Source of the DNA: Burkholderia sp. 4M9327F10
Lineage (GTDB): Bacteria; Pseudomonadota; Gammaproteobacteria; Burkholderiales; Burkholderiaceae
NCBI RefSeq assembly: GCF_005503145.1
Contig: NZ_SCNV01000005.1
Location: 186,001 to 250,000, forward strand
Length of the DNA: 64,000 nucleotides
Direction of reading: 5' to 3'
In this document: one piece after another, positions 58,370 to 64,000 of the stretch
How positions within the stretch are numbered: position 1 is the stretch's first letter
Layout of the letters: each line of letters opens with the position of its first letter
Notes under the pieces: generated by a model
What the model saw: the letters and a program-made list of their open reading frames with translations, nothing else
The model's database searches: none
Told to the model about the DNA's origin: nothing
Made by a program: the position numbers and the translations under genes

Positions 58370-58690
58370 TCAGGCAGTCGGCAGAAACACGGTCCTGGAA
58401 CGGGCTGGAACAGAACGCAGTTCAGCGAATGAAGGATCGTGCGGCAGAGTCATGCGATTAGCATTCTGTGGGACAACAAAGCCTACGTTCTGCTGCACAT
58501 GATCCATATCGCCCCCTGTATCTCGACAGGGGGAGCGAAGCGCGCGCAATCGGAACGTCTTTGGCAGAGTCGTGCGAATGCTCTGCACATAGTTCACGGA
58601 TGAAGCACCGATGCGACGCGCGCGCGTCACCGCGATAGCGGTGATTGCTGCGCGCGTCGGTTCGTTTCTTGTTGCGGAGAGGTTGGTCAT
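58370..58690 (-). CDS. Hypothetical protein, 106 aa
   Basis: Basic, Ala/Arg/Thr-rich protein without clear domains; ribosome site is weak. Kept because it lies between a good minus-strand promoter (58751-58779) and the membrane-protein gene. Coding status is uncertain. Confidence 0.35.
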   Translation of the reverse strand: MTNLSATRNEPTRAAITAIAVTRARRIGASSVNYVQSIRTTLPKTFRLRALRSPCRDTGGDMDHVQQNVGFVVPQNANRMTLPHDPSFAELRSVPARSRTVFLPTA

Positions 58691-58750
58691 CCTCGGGCTT
58701 TCTTCGTGTGGTTTTCTTTTTTGTCTGTTCGCTGGCGAACTGACATCTAT

Positions 58751-58779
58751 ATTTTAATCACTTCGCGGACTGACTACAA
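58751..58779 (-). promoter_or_regulatory. Sigma-70-like promoter
   Basis: On the minus strand TTGTAG (58774-58779), 17 bases, TAAAAT (58751-58756) in a local AT-rich island within very GC-rich DNA. It would serve the genes at 58690-57929, the only leading-region operon without a structured repeat in front. Confidence 0.6.
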
Positions 58780-58984
58780 TTTATATTTCGCAATCGTTGA
58801 CAGGCCGGGGGAAGGGGTTCCAAGGGGGAACCGGTACGGGGTTCCCCCTTCGGTCGGCAAAGCCGATTCCCATTCCCGCCGCGGCTTTCCGACGGTGTGT
58901 AGCGCCGGCAGGCGCGTACCGGAGGAAAGCCGCGGCGCACTTTGGGCGTGACGAACCCGGGAACCACGTCCCTGCATTGAGGCG
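58780..58984. other. Gene-free stretch with two long inverted repeats
   Basis: AAGGGGGAACC (58822-58832) pairs with GGTTCCCCCTT (58840-58850). CGCCGCGGCTTTCC (58877-58890) pairs with GGAAAGCCGCGGCG (58924-58937) and encloses GCGCC-GGCA-GGCGC. Both stems are perfect. No gene seen. Confidence 0.6.
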
Positions 58985-59011
58985 AAAAAAAACCCCGCTG
59001 CGAAGCGGGGC
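58985..59011 (-). terminator. Intrinsic terminator of the ParB-like gene
   Basis: On the minus strand CCCCGCT-TCGC-AGCGGGG followed by eight T, 37 bases after the stop at 59048. Confidence 0.9.
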
Positions 59012-59047
59012 TAAAGGGTCCGAAGACCCGAGGGGAGAGAGTCGGTA

Positions 59048-61345
59048 TCAGGCTGCTTGCTGGACTGCCTTGAATGTGGCGGGGTTGGTCGGCGGGAACG
59101 GCCAGGCTGCGGCAGGGTTGAGAGCGGGTGCGGTGCCGATGGCGCGCACGACGTTTTTCGGTGCCGCGTCTACGTCATCGCCCTGTGGGGCGAAGTCTGC
59201 CGCCTTCGGGAAGTGCCACGGCTCGGCGTTGTCGCTGACGTGGGACGTTTCGCCTTCCGCAGCTTCCACGTGATCGGCAAGCTCTGTTCCGCTTGCGTCG
59301 CCGCCTTGTTCGTCATCTGTTTCGTCCATATCATCGTCCGCGTCGTTGGCGTAATAGCGGACCTGATGCACTTCGGCTGCGGACATGAATTCGGGCAACC
59401 AGTTCTTGCCAGCGAGCAACTTTTCGGCAGCTTCCGCTGCTTCGCCCTTCTTCATCTTGGCGAGTCGTTTGCCTTCTTCCGCCGAGACCACCCCGCTGAC
59501 CACGGCGACGATGCGATCCTTCGACACATGGTTCAGATAGCTCTCGCGGGTCGGTTGCCAGTAGGCCGACAGGTTTAGGTCAAGCGCACCGGCAATTGCG
59601 TTGACCGCATTGGGGGCGTCGTTGCGGCTCACGCCGTTGATGCTCAGCGCGGTGCAGACCGATAGAACGTTCAGGAGGCGATCTTGCGGCTGCTCAAGGA
59701 GCCACCCGAAAAGCTCGTTCGGATTCGCGGGCAGCAGCTTGCGCCACGTCTGCACGTATTCGCGCAGTCCGCGCGCGTGCTCGTTCTGCTCCAGTTCGGG
59801 GGCGGCACGGCTCATATCGTTAAACGCTTCCCTGCTGCTGACCTGAACAACGCTCGCACCGTCGATATAGCCGGTATAGAGGAAATCGAGCGCAAGCTTA
59901 TGCACGATGGTGACAAGCGCAACATTCGGGTTCATCGCGAGTGCCGACTGGACCGCTGCCGTGCGGTGAGCGGTCAGATTCAGGACAAGCTTTTCCGAGT
60001 GAACACCCTTTTCCTTCTTCGTCATGCTGCGTGGAAGCTCGACACCGCTGTCCTGCATCATCGTGCGCGCTTCCTCGCGATCTTCGCGGCGAACAAGGCC
60101 ACGATGCACAGTGAGGCCACCGTTATGGCTCACGTAGACGATAGCGCCGCTGACCTGCATCTGTGCGGGCGTGAATTCACCTTCGCGTTCCTCGATTTCG
60201 GCGATTTCGCAAGCCAGCTTGTTGTCCTCAGCTTCGAGCGCTTCAACGGCCTCGTCGCTCAGATGTCCGTCCTCCCCTTCGTCCACGTCGTAATGCGCCT
60301 GGAGCGCGTCCGTGACTTCGTCGTAGCGCTTTTGCAGCGCGTCGAAGTGTTGCTGTTGCTCCGGGTTCAGTGGGGCCGGTTGGGCGTACAGTTGCGTGAA
60401 CTGGTTATGCTCGTCGTAGTCGAACTTCGGGCGCGATTCGACCCAAGCCCAGCCTTCGGCCTCGATGGTTTTGACTTCGCTGGCGACTCGTTGATCAAAG
60501 ACGCGCATCAACACGTCGCGGTTCAGAATGAAACCTTCGTCGTTCTCCGAAAAGAGATCGCGTTCGACCATGCCGCCTGCGGCTTCATACGCCTCGACTG
60601 TAACGAAGCGCACCATGCGGTCATTCAGCGACAGCTTGTCGCCTTTAAGACGGGCGCGCAGTTCGCGGGGGTTACGCGCCCAATCGCTCTGAGCGCCAAA
60701 CCACACAGCTTCCTGTGTCTCATGATCGTCGGTCATCGCAAGCGCTTGAATCTGTTCAAGCTCCATTTCGTCGTCCGCGAAGAGGTCGAACAGCTTGGGC
60801 GATACGCTCGCCAGTTTCAGATGACCGGCCACAGTTTTCGGCGTGACCTTGAACACCGCCGCGATGAATTCGGGACTGCGGCCTTGGTCCGTGAGAGCTT
60901 TGTAGGCGATGAACTGATCCGCCGGATGCGGGGGCTTGCGCAGGTCATTCTCGGTGGCGCTGGCGAGGATAGCGTCCGCTTCCGAAATCTTCTTGCAAGG
61001 GACCAGATGATCGAGCGTGATATCCCCGCGCTCGACATTCACCAACAGACCGAGGCGACGCGTCTCGCCAGCGTCCACGCCGTAGGTCTGTTCCTTCTTC
61101 GCGCGCTTCTTCATCGGATGGACGACGAGATTCTGCAGCAGACCGACCGCCCTTATGTTGTCCGCGAACTGCAAGATGGTCGCCTCGGTGCGCGGTTTCT
61201 GGCGCTGGTTGTACGGCGACGCGACCAGCAACCGGAGGGGAATCATCTCGATTCCGGAGCCTGCGCTTAGCGCGTTCGGCAGTTCAACTGCGGGCGCATT
61301 GTCCGTTGCGTTCACGTTGGCATCTTGGGCGTTCACGGTTTCCAT
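59048..61345 (-). CDS. Large ParB/Spo0J-family leading-region protein, 765 aa
   Basis: The N-terminal ParB nuclease-like domain (about 30-125) shows I-P-L-R-L-L-V-A-S-P-Y-N-Q-R, a Q-N-L-V-V-H-P segment and G-E-T-R-R-L; it is followed by an HTH region (S-P-E-F-I-A-A-V-F-K-V-T-P-K-T-V-A-G-H). Helical and acidic regions (about 330-400) and a long C-terminal part follow. No ParA lies nearby. Size and setting resemble YubM of the F leading region, so a role in establishment is more likely than partition. Start at 61345 follows repeat D. Confidence 0.85.
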   Translation of the reverse strand: METVNAQDANVNATDNAPAVELPNALSAGSGIEMIPLRLLVASPYNQRQKPRTEATILQFADNIRAVGLLQNLVVHPMKKRAKKEQTYGVDAGETRRLGLLVNVERGDITLDHLVPCKKISEADAILASATENDLRKPPHPADQFIAYKALTDQGRSPEFIAAVFKVTPKTVAGHLKLASVSPKLFDLFADDEMELEQIQALAMTDDHETQEAVWFGAQSDWARNPRELRARLKGDKLSLNDRMVRFVTVEAYEAAGGMVERDLFSENDEGFILNRDVLMRVFDQRVASEVKTIEAEGWAWVESRPKFDYDEHNQFTQLYAQPAPLNPEQQQHFDALQKRYDEVTDALQAHYDVDEGEDGHLSDEAVEALEAEDNKLACEIAEIEEREGEFTPAQMQVSGAIVYVSHNGGLTVHRGLVRREDREEARTMMQDSGVELPRSMTKKEKGVHSEKLVLNLTAHRTAAVQSALAMNPNVALVTIVHKLALDFLYTGYIDGASVVQVSSREAFNDMSRAAPELEQNEHARGLREYVQTWRKLLPANPNELFGWLLEQPQDRLLNVLSVCTALSINGVSRNDAPNAVNAIAGALDLNLSAYWQPTRESYLNHVSKDRIVAVVSGVVSAEEGKRLAKMKKGEAAEAAEKLLAGKNWLPEFMSAAEVHQVRYYANDADDDMDETDDEQGGDASGTELADHVEAAEGETSHVSDNAEPWHFPKAADFAPQGDDVDAAPKNVVRAIGTAPALNPAAAWPFPPTNPATFKAVQQAA

Positions 61346-61379
61346 AGCGGTTCCTTTAGAAAAGATAGGTGTTACGGGT

Positions 61380-61830
61380 TGAGTGGGACCGCCGGGCCCC
61401 AAGATTCTGAAGTCCCGGCCTAAGTTGTTTTCCCGAGTCGACGGCTTCCTTCCGAAGCTGCCGCCGTTCCCCTGAGTTCATCGTCCCGCGACAAAAGGAG
61501 CGCGAAGCGTGCGACGGTCAAGGATTCAAGGGCGGGAGGTGGTGCGGGCAGTCGCGAAGCGACAACACGGTCACGCCCGCCTTGACCGGCAAGCGCGAGC
61601 AGCTACTGTCGCGAAAAGGACGAGAACACAGGGGACGGAGATTTCGCCAGGCAGGTATGTCGCGAGGGAAAACGCCCCGCGCGGCGAGCGCGCTCACTGA
61701 GCCGCTGCAGGCGGCGAAGCTGGAGGGGATGGCACGCGCCGGGGCAAGACCGCGGAGCGGCGTAGCCCCAAGAGCGGGCGTCTCGAGATTCCGGGGCGCG
61801 AAGGTGGCGGCTTGCGTGCCTGGCGTCAGA
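61380..61830. repeat. Structured leading-region repeat, copy D
   Basis: Conserved block CCGGGCCCCAAGATTCTG (61392-61409), arm CCGTTCCCCTGAGTTC (61464-61479) with partner GAACACAGGGGACGG (61624-61638), inner GGTCAAGG/CCTTGACC arms and a GTCGC/GCGAC hairpin. CCCGCGCGGCGAGCGC precedes hairpin GCCGC-TGCAG-GCGGC (61701-61715). Upstream of the ParB-like gene. Confidence 0.83.
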
Positions 61831-61903
61831 CAGGAATGCAAGGTGCCGCGCCCCGGCACGATAGCTGCGGGCGCGCGACGCTGCGTGCCCTGTCATGCTG
61901 GGA

Positions 61904-62098
61904 TTAGTCGCCGGAGTAAAGCTGTTCGGCAACCTTGTCGGATTCCGGGCGTTTGGCCCAAATGGCATCCATGCGCTCGAAGGCAAGACTTTGCGTGGGG
62001 ACGTTGTCGACCACTATTCCGTCGCGCAGGACGTTAAACGAGACGACTAAGATCCCCAAGGGGTTGCGGGTCTGGATGCGCTGGGTATCGAGTTGCAA
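61904..62098 (-). CDS. Hypothetical protein, 64 aa
   Basis: Small soluble protein with a beta-strand-like centre (G-I-L-V-V-S-F-N-V-L-R-D-G-I-V-V). Last gene of the operon behind repeat E. No family recognised. Confidence 0.5.
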   Translation of the reverse strand: MQLDTQRIQTRNPLGILVVSFNVLRDGIVVDNVPTQSLAFERMDAIWAKRPESDKVAEQLYSGD

Positions 62099-62139
62099 GG
62101 TTTGCTCCGTTTCAGTAACCGCCAGGTCGAGGGCGAGTC

Positions 62140-62613
62140 TCAGCCCGCAATCTCAAAATAGAACCCGCTACGCTTCGCTTCATCCCACGCAGCACACCAA
62201 AGGATCATTGCTTCTTCGGGCAAGCTCGAAAACGTCTCGCTAATGATTCCGACGCTCTGGAGCGCGTCAAGCATCGCCATATTGGCGTCGCAGAAGTCGT
62301 GGGAGTGACAAATTAGCGGGTCCATCTGGCTTCTGTTTCGCTCGACCACTACTGCCTGCTCCGCTGGGGTTAGCCAGTCGGCCAGAACCTCGGCGAAGCG
62401 CTTGGCGCAAAACTCAATTGCGCATGCGTGCGCTGCCGCACTGGTCGGCATCGGTTCATCGCCAACGGGCTTTAGCGCGCCCTCGGCTCCCACAACGTAG
62501 GGCATCCACCCCGCAGCGGTTTGCACTGCCACCGGCACACCGGGCGCGATATCGGACATTTCGGGTCCGCCTAGCGTCTTCGCAAGGCCTTTCACTTCGG
62601 CTGGTTTCATCAT
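62140..62613 (-). CDS. Hypothetical protein, 157 aa
   Basis: Soluble, mostly helical, acidic protein with several Cys/His residues (H-A-C-A-I-E-F-C, C-H-S-H-D-F-C-D) that could bind metal. Good ribosome site (AAAGGAGA) before the double ATG. No family recognised. Confidence 0.55.
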   Translation of the reverse strand: MMKPAEVKGLAKTLGGPEMSDIAPGVPVAVQTAAGWMPYVVGAEGALKPVGDEPMPTSAAAHACAIEFCAKRFAEVLADWLTPAEQAVVVERNRSQMDPLICHSHDFCDANMAMLDALQSVGIISETFSSLPEEAMILWCAAWDEAKRSGFYFEIAG

Positions 62614-62664
62614 TCTCCTTTCAGGTTTGGCGGGCGCTGCACCCTCGCCCGCCGAGATTTCTGG

Positions 62665-63051
62665 TCATCCGAGCAATCCCGCCTTCAACTCGTCCACCGA
62701 GTCGGAGAACGTGAATTTCTTCACGCGGCCAGCGTCGTCAAACAAGATCAGCAATTGCTTTTTGTGAACGTCTGCGCCGCGTGCGAAGGCCGAGACAATC
62801 GGTACAAAGTTGATTGCCTTCGGGGTCGAGCGGGCATACTCGTACGTCCACTGTTCAACGCCCATTTCGTTGAAACTGACCTTGGAGGGCGATCCGAGCG
62901 TGCTTTGAATCTCGGCCTTGGTCGTCTTGCCTTCGGTGATCTGCGCGTTGATACTCTCCGCGCTCTGTTCCTTCATGGCGACGTTGCCGACGCTCGTTGC
63001 GCAACCTGCACAAAGCACTGCTACTGCGATAGCGAGAAAAAGCGATTTCAT
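62665..63051 (-). CDS. BamE/SmpA-like lipoprotein, 128 aa
   Basis: Lipobox C-A-G-C (about residue 17) after a short signal. The BamE-type core I-N-A-Q-I-T-E-G-K-T-T-K-A-E-I-Q-S-T-L-G-S-P-S (about 35-57) is followed by W-T-Y-E-Y. Chromosomal BamE aids outer-membrane barrel assembly; plasmid relatives are of unknown function. The start at 63051 is preferred because it gives a standard lipoprotein signal. Confidence 0.75.
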   Translation of the reverse strand: MKSLFLAIAVAVLCAGCATSVGNVAMKEQSAESINAQITEGKTTKAEIQSTLGSPSKVSFNEMGVEQWTYEYARSTPKAINFVPIVSAFARGADVHKKQLLILFDDAGRVKKFTFSDSVDELKAGLLG

Positions 63052-63118
63052 GGTGATGCCCCCTGTGTGATGGAAATGATGCAACGGCAAACCAACTGCA
63101 ATCCACGGCGTGACAGCC

Positions 63119-63394
63119 CTATCGAAGGCGCTCCGTCACGTCGCAAACATCCTGAATAAAGCGGCCTCCAATCGAGCCACCGGCAATGCGACTACCTTCT
63201 GCGGTGAAGCCTTCGGCCAATGTCCCGAACAGACCGCGATAGCACGAAACAACCTCGTCTAATGATTCGCAAGCGGGCGGATCGTAATGGCGCACGATGC
63301 GTCGCGTTCCGCATTCGGTTGTGCTGTACACCGTGATCTGGTGATAGTTGCCTGCTGCGATAGCCTTTGCGATGGAGCGCCCCTCCTTGACCAT
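63119..63394 (-). CDS. Hypothetical protein, 91 aa
   Basis: Start placed at the second ATG of GGAGGCAATGATG. Small alpha/beta protein with two or three cysteines (E-C-G-T-R, A-C-E-S, S-C-Y-R). First gene after repeat E. No family recognised. Confidence 0.52.
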   Translation of the reverse strand: MVKEGRSIAKAIAAGNYHQITVYSTTECGTRRIVRHYDPPACESLDEVVSCYRGLFGTLAEGFTAEGSRIAGGSIGGRFIQDVCDVTERLR

Positions 63395-63419
63395 CATTGC
63401 CTCCTGTTGGCGGTTCAAA

Positions 63420-63860
63420 GCTGACCGGGTCCCTAGATTCCGAAGTCCCGGCGTAAAAGATGTTTCTGCTGAGTCGGCGGCGTCTCTCGCCGTTGCCGCC
63501 GTTCCCCTGAGTTCGTCGTCCCGCGATCAAAGGAGACACGGCCGCAGCTGGGTCAAGGATTCAAGCGCGGGGTGTGGGGCGGGATGGAGCGATAGCGACT
63601 GACACGGCCTCGCGCGCCTTGACGCAGCGCAGGACGTGGCTACGATCGCGAGAAAAGGACGGCGAACGAGGGGGACGGGGTTTCGGCACTGAGAGCTGCT
63701 GCCCGACGAAGCGAAACGCCCCGCGCGGCGAGCGCGCTCACCGAGCTGCTGCAGGCAGCGAGGCTGGAGGGGATGGCACGCGCCGGGGCAAGTCCGCGGG
63801 ACGCGGCACAGTCCCAAGAGCGGGGGTGCATGTTCACCGGGACGCGAGGTCGTCAGCTTG
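63420..63860. repeat. Structured leading-region repeat, copy E
   Basis: Conserved block CCGGGTCCCTAGATTCCG (63425-63442), arm CCGTTCCCCTGAGTTCGTCG (63499-63518) with partner near 63661-63677, inner GGTCAAGG arm, then CCCGCGCGGCGAGCGC and hairpin GCTGC-TGCAG-GCAGC (63745-63759). Similarity to copy D continues to about 63840. Upstream of the minus-strand operon 63394-61904. No gene is seen from 63420 to the window end, which closes with a CGTGAGG/CCTCACG hairpin (63977-64000). Confidence 0.83.
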
Positions 63861-64000
63861 CGTGACGGGCGCAGCCTGGCGCGCGAGGTGCCGCGTCACG
63901 GCTGGATCGCTGCGGCGGTGCCAGAAGCGACAATGCCGGCACTCGGCCGGCGTCGGATGCGTAACGCCATCTGTAGCGTGAGGATATCTGTAGCCTCACG

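Noticed and set aside
59684-61270. 528-codon plus-strand open frame
   Set aside because: Exactly antisense to the ParB-like gene, whose domains are recognisable.

Overview
The window looks like most of the conjugation half of a large, GC-rich plasmid (or integrative conjugative element) from a beta-proteobacterium of the Burkholderiales (Burkholderia/Paraburkholderia/Caballeronia-like). The basis is inference: high GC with matching codon use, families common in that group (DUF1173, DUF3717, a glycine-rich GDSL lipoprotein), a KorA/TrfB-like repressor, and a complete F-type (MPF-F, MOB-F) transfer system. No replication initiator, tRNA, rRNA, transposase or CRISPR array was found.

Layout. (1) 0-5.5 kb: mostly small plus-strand genes, including a KorA-like HTH protein, small membrane proteins, an MmcB-like PD-(D/E)XK protein and a DUF2726 protein. 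(2) 5.5-10.9 kb: a cargo-like block flanked by two copies of one operator-like inverted repeat; it carries a GDSL/SGNH lipoprotein esterase, an HExxH membrane protein, a DUF1173 protein and a zeta-toxin-like/KfrB fusion. (3) 11-29.3 kb: the pilus/mating-pair operon in the order dsbC, lytic transglycosylase, traW, traU, trbC, traL, traE, traK, traB, traV, pilin, traC, trbI, S26-type peptidase, traF, traH, traG. (4) 29.3-34.6 kb: unknown genes, a small Gly-rich peptide, a repeated-HTH regulator, and a minus-strand pair of a DsbA-like protein and a GspE/PilT-type ATPase. (5) 34.7-40.5 kb: exported proteins, including a TraN-like adhesin split over two overlapping genes. (6) 40.6-47.3 kb, minus strand: relaxase-helicase TraI, a membrane protein, coupling protein TraD, and two small proteins, one probably DNA-binding. 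(7) 47.34-47.72 kb: a divergent, inverted-repeat-rich gap, the best oriT candidate. (8) 48-64 kb: the probable leading region. From 48.8 kb on, every gene supported here is on the minus strand, pointing back at the oriT candidate: small unknowns, a PLD-family nuclease, a TOPRIM primase-like protein, a large ParB-like protein and a BamE-like lipoprotein.

The most striking feature is a family of five long structured repeats (near 49.9, 53.0, 57.3, 61.4 and 63.4 kb). Each lies just upstream of a minus-strand gene group of the leading region. Each has a conserved start-proximal block, long paired arms about 200 nt apart, and a small hairpin with a constant GCAG loop and varying stems. Substitutions between copies are compensatory, so the structure itself appears to be selected. 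If the plus strand is the transferred strand, it would be the template for all these genes, so the repeats could act as folded single-strand promoters (as F Frpo does) or as a regulon-wide leader like the CUP elements of IncN plasmids.

Together the genes describe a self-transmissible element: pilus and channel (11-29 kb plus traN), DNA processing (TraI, TraD and accessory proteins), and an establishment regulon expected to be switched on early in the recipient.
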